NCBI RefSeq assembly: GCF_000330885.1
Contig: NC_020059.1
Coordinates: 2,717,001 to 2,781,000 of the forward strand
DNA: 64,000 nt
Direction of reading: 5' to 3'
Source: Rhizobium tropici CIAT 899
GTDB taxonomy: Bacteria; Pseudomonadota; Alphaproteobacteria; Rhizobiales; Rhizobiaceae
Numbering within the stretch: the stretch's first letter is position 1; every line of letters begins with the position of its first letter. The notes beneath the pieces were generated by a model. The model saw only the letters and a list, made by a program, of their open reading frames with translations. It was not told the DNA's origin and did no database searches. The translations under genes were made by a program, and so were the position numbers. Positions 33,662 to 41,587 of this stretch are shown piece after piece.

Positions 33662-34771
33662 GTGGCATTCAACGATGCCATGGCAGGGCTGAAGCAGATG
33701 TCGCAAGCCACGGCACACCGCCGCCAAGGGGATCGCACCGCACTTGCGATCCTCGTCATCGCCGGCTTGGTCATGGTTTCGGCCGTTGCCTTTCTCTTTT
33801 CGATCACGACAGGCGCGTCGAATGCTTCGGTCATCGACGTGATAACGGGCATGCTGAGCGGCAGCGCGGAAAGCAGCCTCAGCATCCGCGACCGCATCGT
33901 CATTTTCGATATCCGCCTGCCCCGCGCCGTCCTCGGCTTCCTGATCGGCGGCGGGCTGGCGGTTTCGGGTGCGGTCATGCAGGGCCTTTTCCGCAATCCG
34001 CTCGCCGATCCCGGCCTGATCGGCGTGTCTGCCGGTTCCAGCCTCGGTGCGGTCGCCATGATCGTCCTCGGTGGCGGCGTGCTCGCCCCTCTCGCACATC
34101 TCTTCGGGATCTTTTCCCTGCCGATCGCCGCTTTCATCGGCGGTCTGGCAACGACGATATTGCTTTATAAGGTCGCGACCCGGTACGGGCAGACATCGAT
34201 CGCAACCATGCTGCTGGCCGGCATCGCGCTCGGTTCACTCGCGCTGGCGGCAACCGGAATCCTCATCTACATGGCCGACGACCGGCAGTTGCGCGACTTG
34301 ACCTTCTGGAGCATGGGATCGCTGGCGGGCTCGACCTGGAGCAAGGTCGCAGGTGCCGGCCCGATCATCGTCCTTTCGCTTCTACCCCTTCCCTTCATGG
34401 CACGCGGACTGAATGCGCTGACGCTCGGCGAAGCGGCCGCTTTCCACATGGGTATATCGGTGCAGCGGCTGAAGAATATCGCCATCGTCAGCGTGGCCGC
34501 GGCGGTCGGCGCATCGGTCGCCGTCAGTGGCGGCATCGGTTTTGTCGGCATCGTCGTCCCGCATATCCTGCGCATGGTGATTGGTCCCGACCATCGGTTC
34601 CTGCTGCCTGCCTCGGCACTCCTCGGCGGCTCCTTGCTGGTCGTAGCAGACGTGGTCGCCCGCATCCTCGTTTCTCCGGCCGAGCTGCCGATCGGCATTC
34701 TGACGGCCGGTGTCGGCGGTCCGTTCTTCCTGTGGATGCTGCTCAGGCAGCGCTCGCGCCTCAGCCTGTGA
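33662..34771 (+). CDS. hmuU: hemin ABC transporter permease HmuU
   Basis: A 369-residue permease of the FecCD/BtuC type with about ten helices. Typical blocks are RLPRAVLGFLIGGGLAVSGAVMQGLFRNPLADPGLIGVSAG near residue 86 and GFVGIVVPHILRMVIGPDHRFLLP near residue 296. It starts 1 bp after hmuT stops. It forms the heme channel with HmuV. Confidence 0.93.
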   Translation: MAFNDAMAGLKQMSQATAHRRQGDRTALAILVIAGLVMVSAVAFLFSITTGASNASVIDVITGMLSGSAESSLSIRDRIVIFDIRLPRAVLGFLIGGGLAVSGAVMQGLFRNPLADPGLIGVSAGSSLGAVAMIVLGGGVLAPLAHLFGIFSLPIAAFIGGLATTILLYKVATRYGQTSIATMLLAGIALGSLALAATGILIYMADDRQLRDLTFWSMGSLAGSTWSKVAGAGPIIVLSLLPLPFMARGLNALTLGEAAAFHMGISVQRLKNIAIVSVAAAVGASVAVSGGIGFVGIVVPHILRMVIGPDHRFLLPASALLGGSLLVVADVVARILVSPAELPIGILTAGVGGPFFLWMLLRQRSRLSL

Positions 34772-34778
34772 GCCTCCG

Positions 34779-35570
34779 ATGATTGACGTTTCCAATCTGA
34801 GCGTCCGGCTTGCCGGCAAACCGGTCGTTGAGGACATATCCTTCACGGCCGAGGCTGGAACGCTGACGGCAATCTGCGGGCCGAACGGTTCCGGCAAGAC
34901 CACGACCATGAAAGCCATTTCCGGCGAACTCGCCTATCGCGGCAGCGCCCGAATGAACGGCACTGAGATTGCCGGCCTCAAGGCCTGGCAACTTGCCGAA
35001 ATGCGGGGCGTGCTGCCGCAGGCAAGCTCGATCTCCTTCCCCTTTGCGGTCCGCGAGATTGTCCGCATGGGCCTGACAAGCGGCCGCAACCGTTATCCGG
35101 AGCAGGCTGACCGCACCGCGACGGAGGCGCTTGCCGCCGTCGATCTCGACGGCTTCGAAGGGCGGTTCTATCAGGAGCTTTCCGGCGGCGAACAGCAACG
35201 GGTGCAGCTCGCCCGGGTGCTATGTCAGATTTCCGAGCCCGTCATAGACGGCAGGCCGTGTTGGCTGCTTCTCGACGAGCCGGTCTCCAGCCTCGACATC
35301 AGTCATCAGCTCACCATCATGACGCTTGCCCGGCAATTCTGCCGGCGTGGCGGCGGGGTCGTTGCCGTCATGCATGACCTCAACCTTACTGCACTTTTTG
35401 CCGACCGGATGGTTCTGCTGAAGAACGGCCGGCTGCAGGCCAAGGGTGCGGTCAAGGAGGTGCTGACCGATCGGCATCTTCAGGACGTATTCGGCTGCAA
35501 CTTGCAGGTCAATCGCGTTCCCGCCGATGGTGCTCCATTCGTCCTCGCTCATAGCGCGCTCGATGGTTGA
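34779..35570 (+). CDS. hmuV: hemin ABC transporter ATPase HmuV
   Basis: A 263-residue ATPase. Walker A is CGPNGSGKTTTMK near residue 34, the signature is LSGGEQQRVQLARVL, and Walker B is WLLLDEPVSSLD, followed by the H-loop VMHDLN. The ATG at 34779, 7 bp after hmuU, gives the standard N-terminus MIDVSNLSVRL. The frame is open further upstream inside hmuU but that part is not gene-like. Last gene of hmuPSTUV. Confidence 0.93.
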   Translation: MIDVSNLSVRLAGKPVVEDISFTAEAGTLTAICGPNGSGKTTTMKAISGELAYRGSARMNGTEIAGLKAWQLAEMRGVLPQASSISFPFAVREIVRMGLTSGRNRYPEQADRTATEALAAVDLDGFEGRFYQELSGGEQQRVQLARVLCQISEPVIDGRPCWLLLDEPVSSLDISHQLTIMTLARQFCRRGGGVVAVMHDLNLTALFADRMVLLKNGRLQAKGAVKEVLTDRHLQDVFGCNLQVNRVPADGAPFVLAHSALDG

Positions 35571-35593
35571 GAACTCCCGATCCGGCGGCTTCT

Positions 35594-35619
35594 GGAACCT
35601 TTTGTTGCATCCGCGCGTT
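35594..35619 (+). promoter_or_regulatory. sigma-EcfG promoter upstream of the DUF883 gene
   Basis: GGAAC at 35594-35598, 17 bases, CGTT at 35616-35619. This is the consensus for the alphaproteobacterial general stress sigma factor EcfG, encoded about 1.1 kb downstream. It is 116 bp before the DUF883 start. Confidence 0.75.
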
Positions 35620-35734
35620 GAGAGCGAGTGATCGGAAACGATGTTCCGAACGCCGTCGGTGTGTCAAAAGACCTCCGATCATAGCGAATAACAGGTGCCT
35701 TCGGGCGCCGAAGCAAAGCGAAAGGGAGCTGAAC

Positions 35735-36085
35735 ATGGCTACATCCATCCTTCATTCGGCGCGCGGTAAGCGTAATGGCAGCAGCCTGCACGATGTCGAG
35801 GCAAGCATCGAAGATCAAATCGAGTCGCTGCGCGAAGAAGTTGCAGCCTTTGCCAAGCTGATCGGTGAAAGCGGCGCGAGGCATGGTAAGAAATTGCGCG
35901 CGACCGCCGAATCCAATTTGGACGATCTGACGGTTCGCGGCGAGGAGCTGCTGCGCGATCTGCAGCGCGGCTATACGAGAGGTTCGCGCGAAGTGCGCAG
36001 GACCGTGCGTCAGCATCCCGTCGCCACCATCGGCGCGGCGGCTGCATTCGGCCTGGCCGTCGCTCTGCTTCTGTCTCGCCGCTAG
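35735..36085 (+). CDS. DUF883 (ElaB/YqjD-like) membrane-anchored protein
   Basis: A 116-residue protein. A long, charged, helical region (SLHDVEASIEDQIESLREEVAAFAKLIGE, about residues 16-45) is followed by a C-terminal membrane anchor (GAAAAFGLAVALLLSRR). This is the layout of ElaB/YqjD proteins, some of which bind ribosomes at the membrane in stationary phase. The start follows aagggag. A consensus sigma-EcfG promoter upstream makes it a likely stress-response member. It precedes a second membrane protein gene by 9 bp. Confidence 0.8.
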   Translation: MATSILHSARGKRNGSSLHDVEASIEDQIESLREEVAAFAKLIGESGARHGKKLRATAESNLDDLTVRGEELLRDLQRGYTRGSREVRRTVRQHPVATIGAAAAFGLAVALLLSRR

Positions 36086-36094
36086 GGTGGCGGG

Positions 36095-36499
36095 ATGATC
36101 GCTCCGATTCTCGGCCTGCTCCTGTCAGGCACATTCAACCGCACCGTTGCGCGAACCAAGCGCAACGGTATTTTCATCGTGATCGCGGCTCTCCTCCTGC
36201 TGACGGCCTATGCTTTCGCGCTTATAGCGGCAGCCATCTGGCTGGCAACGATCTATGGCGGGGCGGTTTCTGCCCTGCTGATTGCCGCAGGTGCCCTTCT
36301 GCTCGGGCTGATCGTCCTCATTATTATGGCCATCATCAATCAGCAGGAGAAACGGCGCGCCCGGGAACGTATGCTGGCGATGGAATCGGTAGCGGCCGCA
36401 GCGCTCGGCCTCGTGCGCAAGCAACCGTTAATGACGGCGGCCATCGCCGCCGCTCTTCTCTTCGGAAATCTGTTCGGCGCGCGCGACGAAGACGATTGA
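36095..36499 (+). CDS. small membrane protein of the stress operon
   Basis: A 134-residue protein with hydrophobic segments at about residues 27-50, 53-80 and 108-127, resembling the phage-holin-like/DUF1469 type often paired with DUF883 genes. A basic cytoplasmic loop (NQQEKRRARERML) separates the helices. It lies 9 bp after the DUF883 gene and ahead of a strong terminator, so it probably shares the sigma-EcfG promoter. Function unknown. Confidence 0.7.
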   Translation: MIAPILGLLLSGTFNRTVARTKRNGIFIVIAALLLLTAYAFALIAAAIWLATIYGGAVSALLIAAGALLLGLIVLIIMAIINQQEKRRARERMLAMESVAAAALGLVRKQPLMTAAIAAALLFGNLFGARDEDD

Positions 36500-36597
36500 T
36501 CCGGCATTTCCAAATCGACACACGTCGCAAAGCGAAATCGTTGCCTTGCCGACAACTTGGCGCGAAGCTCGTGAAGCCATAAATAAGTTGTAACGAT

Positions 36598-36628
36598 AAA
36601 AGGCCCGGTCGATAGCGCCGGGCCTTTT
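36598..36628. terminator. strong bidirectional terminator
   Basis: AAAAGGCCCGG (36598-36608) pairs perfectly with 36618-36628 around a 9-base loop; the stem ends in a T-run on both strands. It serves the stress operon and the convergent ecfG transcript. Confidence 0.9.
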
Positions 36629-36735
36629 CTTCGAGCATTTCCGCCTTTCTTCGAATCGCGAAAACGCTCTATCTTCTTGTTTTTACGCAGTCCCGGATGC
36701 AAAATCGCTTGGCACTTTTGCTGGAACTGCTCTAG
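36629..36735 (-). repeat. interspersed rhizobial repeat, copy 1
   Basis: About 107 bp that matches, in inverse orientation, the element at 46780-46885. Shared blocks on the minus strand include CTAGAGCA-TTCCAG at the start, TGCGTAAA-ACAA-AAGATAGAGC in the middle and TTTTCGCGATTCGAAGAAA near the end. Its CTAGAGC end contains the TAG stop codon of ecfG. No transposase or coding content. Confidence 0.8.
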
Positions 36736-37292
36736 AAAGCGAATGCCTTTGATGTCAGCGGTGCCGAGGTGGCGTCCGGACCAAAATCTGCCTCGCCGGA
36801 AATATCCAGCAATTCCTGCAGGCGCTGGCGCGCACGATTGACGCGACTCTTGATGGTGCCGACCGCGCAGCCGCAGATCTCGGCAGCTTCCTCGTAGGAA
36901 AATCCCGACGCCCCCACAAGGATGATGGCTTCGCGCTGATCTGGCGGCAGCTGATCCAGGGCTTTGCGGAAGTCCTGCAGGTCGACGGCGCCATATTGCG
37001 AGGGATGCGTCGCCATTGATTCCGTGAACACGCCGTCACTGTCCTGCACCTCGCGGCCGCTCTTGCGCATCTGGCTATAAAGCTCATTGCGCAGGATGGT
37101 GAAAAGCCAGGCTTTCATGTTCGTGCCCATCTCGAAATGATCCTGCTTGGCCCACGCCTTCATGATCGTATCCTGGACAAGGTCATCGGCCCGGTCGTGA
37201 CGGCCGGTCAGCGAAATGGCGAAGGCACGGAGGCTCGGGAGAGCCGCGAGAAGTTCGCGCTTGAAGCTCGTTTGCGTTTCCATCGCATCCAC
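36732..37292 (-). CDS. ecfG: general stress response sigma factor EcfG
   Basis: A 186-residue ECF sigma factor of the EcfG (ECF15) group. Region 2 is visible as LTGRHDRADDLVQDTIMKAWAKQDHFEMGTNMKAWLFTILRN, and region 4 as LDQLPPDQREAIILVGASGFSYEEAAEICGCAVGTIKSRVNRAR. In the known system NepR holds EcfG until phosphorylated PhyR captures NepR. It starts 3 bp after nepR. Its stop codon is supplied by an interspersed repeat. Matching GGAAC-N16/17-CGTT promoters occur nearby. Confidence 0.92.
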   Translation of the reverse strand: MDAMETQTSFKRELLAALPSLRAFAISLTGRHDRADDLVQDTIMKAWAKQDHFEMGTNMKAWLFTILRNELYSQMRKSGREVQDSDGVFTESMATHPSQYGAVDLQDFRKALDQLPPDQREAIILVGASGFSYEEAAEICGCAVGTIKSRVNRARQRLQELLDISGEADFGPDATSAPLTSKAFAF

Positions 37293-37295
37293 CTC

Positions 37296-37502
37296 CTATT
37301 CGGAGACCTTTGCGGAGGCCAAACGCTCAGCCTGATCGAGCTTTTCCAAAAGATCGAGAAAGCGGTCGGGAATGGCCTCGTCCTGCGCGGCGGCGTAGAA
37401 CGAACGCAATCGGTTGCCGATCTGATTATTGGGATCGAGGATATCCACCGCACGCAGATCCGATGTCTTGTTGTCTGCGTCCTCGTGATTCTGGATAGTC
37501 AT
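37296..37502 (-). CDS. nepR: anti-sigma factor NepR
   Basis: A 68-residue protein with the NepR core IGNRLRSFYAAAQDEAIPDRFLDLLEKLDQAE (about residues 28-59), the helices that wrap around EcfG or the sigma-like domain of PhyR. It is the first gene of the nepR-ecfG operon and is divergent from phyR, the standard arrangement. Its promoter shows GGAAC-N16-CATT, close to the EcfG consensus. Confidence 0.9.
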   Translation of the reverse strand: MTIQNHEDADNKTSDLRAVDILDPNNQIGNRLRSFYAAAQDEAIPDRFLDLLEKLDQAERLASAKVSE

Positions 37503-37651
37503 TTAACCCGCTCGCTTTTCATTTTTCTCGCGTTCATGGATAAGACGCCCTTGTCTCCGTCCGGAAGACCGATCGACCCCAATCAAAACAATGCCTAACG
37601 AATCGTAAAGGTTGAAGTCCACTGATTGTAAGCATTGTAATGCGACTGCCT

Positions 37652-37682
37652 AAAAAAAGTTCCGACAAAGAGGAACTTTTTT
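37652..37682. promoter_or_regulatory. inverted repeat holding divergent EcfG -35 elements
   Basis: AAAAAAGTTCC (37653-37663) and GGAACTTTTTT (37672-37682) are perfect inverted arms 8 bases apart. The right GGAAC is followed after 16 bases by CGTT (37693-37696), a full sigma-EcfG promoter for phyR. The left GGAAC, read on the minus strand, has CATT after 16 bases, a near-consensus promoter for nepR-ecfG. Confidence 0.75.
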
Positions 37683-37760
37683 ACTCAACTGACGTTTTCT
37701 TAGTTGTTGCGGCCTTTGGGCTGTATTTAATTAGAATGTTATAAAAGGCGGGAGCCATTG

Positions 37761-38555
37761 ATGACACTTTCCACACGCATTGCGCCGCATCTTCCTTACT
37801 TGCGGCGCTATTCACGTGCCTTGACCGGAACGCAGACGTCGGGGGACGCCTATGTTGCTGCGGTTTTGGAAGCCATCATCGCCGACATATCCATCTTTCC
37901 GGACACGGACAGCGACCGTGTCGCACTCTATAAACTGTTCACCAAGCTGTTCGGTTCCGTAACACTTCAGATTACTGAACCGGCCTCTCCCTTTGCCTGG
38001 GAACAGCGCGCCACCGTGAATCTTTCCAAGGTTTCGCCGCTCGCGCGACAGGCATTCCTGCTTGCCTCCGTTGAAAGTTTCCGCCTCGGCGAGATCGCCG
38101 ATATCCTCGACGTTTCGGAAAGCGACGCGATGCACCTGCTTGACACTGCTTCCCAGGAAATCTCCCGCCAGGTGGCGACTGATATCATGATCATCGAGGA
38201 CGAACCGCTGATTGCGATGGATATCGAGCAGATGGTGGAAAGCCTCGGCCATCGCGTTACCGGCATCGCCCGTACACACGCGGAAGCGGTCGCGCTCTAC
38301 AATGCGACGAAACCGAGCATGGTGCTTGCCGATATCCAGCTTGCCGACGGCAGCTCAGGCATCGATGCCGTCAACGACATCCTCAAGACTGCCAGCATCC
38401 CGGTGATCTTCATCACTGCCTTCCCGGAGCGGCTGCTGACGGGCGAACGGCCGGAGCCGACCTTCCTTGTGACCAAGCCTTTCAATCCAGACATGGTGAA
38501 GGCCCTCATCAGCCAGGCACTCTTCTTTAACGAAACCACAAAGGTGGCTGCCTGA
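37761..38555 (+). CDS. phyR: response regulator PhyR (sigma-like/receiver)
   Basis: A 264-residue anti-anti-sigma factor. The N-terminal 135 residues are sigma-like (VSPLARQAFLLASVESFRLGEIADILDVSESDA), and residues 140-255 are a receiver with the phosphoacceptor D191 in MVLADIQLADG and the acidic pair in IIEDEP. When phosphorylated it binds NepR and frees EcfG. The ATG at 37761 is used because gggag is 8 bases upstream; a TTG three bases earlier is also in frame. It is preceded by a sigma-EcfG promoter. Confidence 0.93.
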   Translation: MTLSTRIAPHLPYLRRYSRALTGTQTSGDAYVAAVLEAIIADISIFPDTDSDRVALYKLFTKLFGSVTLQITEPASPFAWEQRATVNLSKVSPLARQAFLLASVESFRLGEIADILDVSESDAMHLLDTASQEISRQVATDIMIIEDEPLIAMDIEQMVESLGHRVTGIARTHAEAVALYNATKPSMVLADIQLADGSSGIDAVNDILKTASIPVIFITAFPERLLTGERPEPTFLVTKPFNPDMVKALISQALFFNETTKVAA

Positions 38556-38576
38556 TTCAAGTGAAAACCTTACGGC

Positions 38577-38601
38577 GGAACAAAGAGCCTGACCGGGCGT
38601 T
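38577..38601 (+). promoter_or_regulatory. sigma-EcfG promoter of the histidine kinase gene
   Basis: GGAAC at 38577-38581, 16 bases, CGTT at 38598-38601, about 100 bp before the kinase start. It would place the kinase under the sigma factor it helps activate. Confidence 0.75.
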
Positions 38602-38672
38602 TGTGTGCGAAACGGCCGGTTTACCGACTGTTATCCGGGACGATTATATAGGTCGGTTCAAGTTGTTACGAA

Positions 38673-38700
38673 TGGGAACACCCTATCGGCGGGGTTCCCA
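38673..38700 (+). other. inverted repeat over the kinase ribosome-binding region
   Basis: TGGGAAC (38673-38679) pairs with GTTCCCA (38694-38700), two bases before the kinase ATG at 38703. The stem would cover the only purine-rich stretch (ggcgggg) available for ribosome binding, so it may limit translation. Confidence 0.4.
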
Positions 38701-38702
38701 AA

Positions 38703-39734
38703 ATGCGTGTGAAAGGCAAGCCGGTGAATACGTCTGAACCATTACCCGGCGCGCCTTTGAGTTTGGAAGGCAAGGCCGCTCTGATGGAGCGGGCGCTCGC
38801 GAGCGCCAGTGTGTCCGTTCTGTTTCAGGATGTAAATCTCTCGATCCGTTATGCCGACAATCTGCCGGATCATCTACAGCCGTCTGTCGTCATAGGCGGG
38901 AATGATTCACATCTCTTCGGCGAAAAGGACGGCGAGCATCTTTCCCGATTGAAGCGCGGCGTGCTCGACAGCGGCAAGCCGGCAACCGCCGAGGTCGAGA
39001 TCGCCAGCGGCGACGGCATACGCATCTATGAACTTAAAATGGAGCGGGTCGGCGGGCGCAAGCCGCAAGGCGTGCTGTCGGTCATCTCGGAAATCACCGA
39101 AAGCCGCCACCGCGAAAAAGTGCTGAAGTCGCTGCTGCGCGAACTGTCGCACCGCTCCAAGAACCTGCTCGCCATCATTCAGGGTATCGCCACGCAGACG
39201 GCCCGCCACACGCTTTCGGTCGACAATTTCCTCATCAAGTTCCGCGGTCGCCTGCAATCCCTGTCGAATTCGCAGGATCTCATCACCGATTCCAGCTGGC
39301 GAGGCGCCTATCTCTTCGAACTGGCGGAAAAGCAGTTCGCGCCCTATTGGCCCGATGCCGGCGTTCCGATGCCGATCTATGGCATCAACGCCCATCTGAC
39401 GCCCAATGCGGCCGTGCATCTGGGCCTTGCTCTGCATGAGCTCATCGTCAATTCCGCATCTCACGGCGCCATCTCGACCGGTGCAACCAGCATCACGCTG
39501 AACTGCAGGGAAGCCGAACTCGACGGCAAGAAGGCGATCGAAGTGGCATGGTCGGAACGATTCTACACACCCTCTGATCACGAGTTCGAAGATAACAGCT
39601 TCAGCCGAACGGTGCTCGAGCGTGTCGTACCGACATCCATGAACGGCCGCGCCGACTTCGCCATTGACGACGGAAGCATCGGCTATCGGATCACCATTCC
39701 CGAAACTGAATATGAAATCCTGAGACGCCGCTAA
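38703..39734 (+). CDS. HWE/HisKA_2-type sensor histidine kinase
   Basis: A 343-residue soluble kinase with no membrane segment. A PAS-like sensor covers about residues 30-135 (NLSIRYADNLPDHL to VISEITESR), followed by the dimerisation motif LLRELSHRSKNLLAIIQ with phospho-His150, and an ATPase domain (LGLALHELIVNSASHGA). The HRSKN form is typical of kinases that phosphorylate PhyR in rhizobia and sphingomonads. Position after phyR and the sigma-EcfG promoter support that role. The signal sensed is unknown. Confidence 0.87.
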   Translation: MRVKGKPVNTSEPLPGAPLSLEGKAALMERALASASVSVLFQDVNLSIRYADNLPDHLQPSVVIGGNDSHLFGEKDGEHLSRLKRGVLDSGKPATAEVEIASGDGIRIYELKMERVGGRKPQGVLSVISEITESRHREKVLKSLLRELSHRSKNLLAIIQGIATQTARHTLSVDNFLIKFRGRLQSLSNSQDLITDSSWRGAYLFELAEKQFAPYWPDAGVPMPIYGINAHLTPNAAVHLGLALHELIVNSASHGAISTGATSITLNCREAELDGKKAIEVAWSERFYTPSDHEFEDNSFSRTVLERVVPTSMNGRADFAIDDGSIGYRITIPETEYEILRRR

Positions 39735-39759
39735 GGCTGATAACAGCGACAAAATAAAA

Positions 39760-39788
39760 CAGCCAGTGCGAGGGCGGCGCACTGGCTG
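39760..39788 (+). terminator. hairpin terminator after the kinase gene
   Basis: CAGCCAGTGCG (39760-39770) pairs perfectly with 39778-39788 around a 7-base loop, 25 bp after the stop codon. The plus-strand T-run is short (CTTTGC), so termination may be partial. Confidence 0.65.
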
Positions 39789-40215
39789 CTTTGCACTCAT
39801 CGGGAGGGGACCGTGAGTAAAAGTCCTGAGACGTATTGGGCGTGCATCGGGAGATGCGATCATCGTCAGGACATCGACATAACGATGCTGCACGGCCTTG
39901 GTTCCATGCAGACCCAAAAAAATTCATCAGTCTTTCACATTTCAGCGCGACCGCAGAGATGACGCGTATCGGCCCAAAGGCGGGTGCTCGTCATCCTCAT
40001 CGCGCCCCGATCTCTTTGGAGCCCTGCTCCAAGAAAGTAAAAGTCTATTTAAATCATATGCTTAAAGCAATGATCGGGCGCCCTCCTGAATTAGTCCTTC
40101 CATGGCTGAAGAACGCCCAGCGGCACGCTTTGCCTCCAAAATTTTACCGTTTGATAAATTTTTTAAGCTGAGTTACCGTTCCAGCACTAGCCGTTTACTA
40201 TAAGAGGGAACTTCA
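39789..40215. other. intergenic region before preT
   Basis: About 430 bp. A 111-residue open frame at 39836-40171 shows no protein features I trust. The last 90 bp are AT-rich and contain tataag near 40200, likely the preT promoter. No RutR-type palindrome is seen here, unlike upstream of the amidohydrolase gene. Confidence 0.4.
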
Positions 40216-41574
40216 ATGGGACGACTGGAAACTGGGATTCATAAAGGCAGGCTCACGCCCGCCGAATATGATGCAAACTTTTCCGATCTTCACCCGCGCC
40301 TCACCAAGCATGAGGCGCTGGTCGCATCCGACCGCTGTTATTTCTGCTACGACGCGCCGTGCATGACGGCCTGTCCCACCTCCATCGACATTCCGATGTT
40401 CATCCGCCAGATCTCGACGGGGAATCCGATCGGCTCTGCCAAGACGATCTTCGATCAGAACATCCTCGGCGGCATGTGCGCCCGCGTCTGTCCCACCGAA
40501 CAGCTCTGCGAGCAGGCTTGCGTGCGCAACACTGCCGAAGAGCGCCCGGTCGAGATCGGCCGGCTGCAGCGCTATGCGACCGACACGGCGATGGCGGAGA
40601 ACAAGCAGTTCTATGCGCGCGCCGCATCCACCGGCAAGAAGATCGCGGTCATCGGCGCCGGCCCGGCCGGCCTTGCCTGCGCGCACCGTCTCGCCGTGAA
40701 GGGCCATGACGTTACCATCTTCGATGCCCGCGAAAAGGCCGGCGGCCTGAATGAATACGGCATCGCCACCTACAAGGCGGTCGACGACTTCGCCCAGAAG
40801 GAAGTCGATTATGTACTCGCCATCGGCGGCATCGAGGTGAGGAACGGCCAGGCGCTCGGCCGCGATTTCAGCCTTTCCGACCTCTCCCAGCAATATGACG
40901 CCGTTTTCCTCGGCCTCGGCCTTGCTGGCGTCAACGCGCTGCGCGCCGAAGGCGAGGATCTCGATGGTGTCGCCGATGCCGTCGCCTATATCGCCGACCT
41001 TCGCCAGGCCGGCAACAAGGCCGATATCGCCATCGGCCGCCGCGTCGTCGTTCTCGGCGGCGGCATGACCGCGATCGATGCGGCTGTACAGGCAAAACTG
41101 CTTGGCGCCGAAGAAGTGACGATCTGCTATCGCCGCGGCAAGGAGCACATGAACGCCTCGGAATTCGAGCAGGACTTGGCCGCCTCCAAGGGCGTCATCA
41201 TCCGTCATTGGCTGGCCCCGAAGCGCATCCTCGACAAGGATGGCAAGGTCGCCGGTATCGAGGTCGAATATACCGAACTGCGCGACGGCAAGCTTACCGG
41301 CACAGGCGATGTCGGCGTCATCGCCGCCGACCAGATTTTCAAGGCGATCGGCCAGACCTTCGAAGCCTCGGGCCTCGGAGCCCTCCGTATGGAGGCCGGC
41401 CGCATCGCCATCGACAGCGAAGGCCGGACCTCGATTGAAGGCGTATGGGCCGGCGGCGACTGCGTGCTTGGCGGCGATGACCTGACGGTCTCGGCCGTGG
41501 CACAGGGTCGCGACGCGGCCGAATCCATCAACCGTGCGCTCGCTGCCGCCACGCCGGCCGTTGCTGTCGCCTGA
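40216..41574 (+). CDS. preT: NAD-dependent dihydropyrimidine dehydrogenase subunit PreT
   Basis: A 452-residue flavoprotein. N-terminal cysteine clusters for Fe-S centres are visible (CYFCYDAPCMTACP and MCARVCPTEQLCEQAC), then an FAD site (IAVIGAGPAGLACAHR near 138) and an NAD(P) site (RRVVVLGGGMTAIDAAVQ near 275). PreT passes electrons between NADH and PreA, which reduces uracil and thymine. It lies 13 bp before preA. Start follows agaggga. With the downstream genes it forms the reductive pyrimidine pathway. Confidence 0.92.
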   Translation: MGRLETGIHKGRLTPAEYDANFSDLHPRLTKHEALVASDRCYFCYDAPCMTACPTSIDIPMFIRQISTGNPIGSAKTIFDQNILGGMCARVCPTEQLCEQACVRNTAEERPVEIGRLQRYATDTAMAENKQFYARAASTGKKIAVIGAGPAGLACAHRLAVKGHDVTIFDAREKAGGLNEYGIATYKAVDDFAQKEVDYVLAIGGIEVRNGQALGRDFSLSDLSQQYDAVFLGLGLAGVNALRAEGEDLDGVADAVAYIADLRQAGNKADIAIGRRVVVLGGGMTAIDAAVQAKLLGAEEVTICYRRGKEHMNASEFEQDLAASKGVIIRHWLAPKRILDKDGKVAGIEVEYTELRDGKLTGTGDVGVIAADQIFKAIGQTFEASGLGALRMEAGRIAIDSEGRTSIEGVWAGGDCVLGGDDLTVSAVAQGRDAAESINRALAAATPAVAVA

Positions 41575-41587
41575 AAGGAGAACCGAC

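Noticed and set aside
39836..40171. 111-residue plus-strand frame before preT
   Set aside because: Base composition and residue pattern are not gene-like, with no ribosome site; treated as intergenic.
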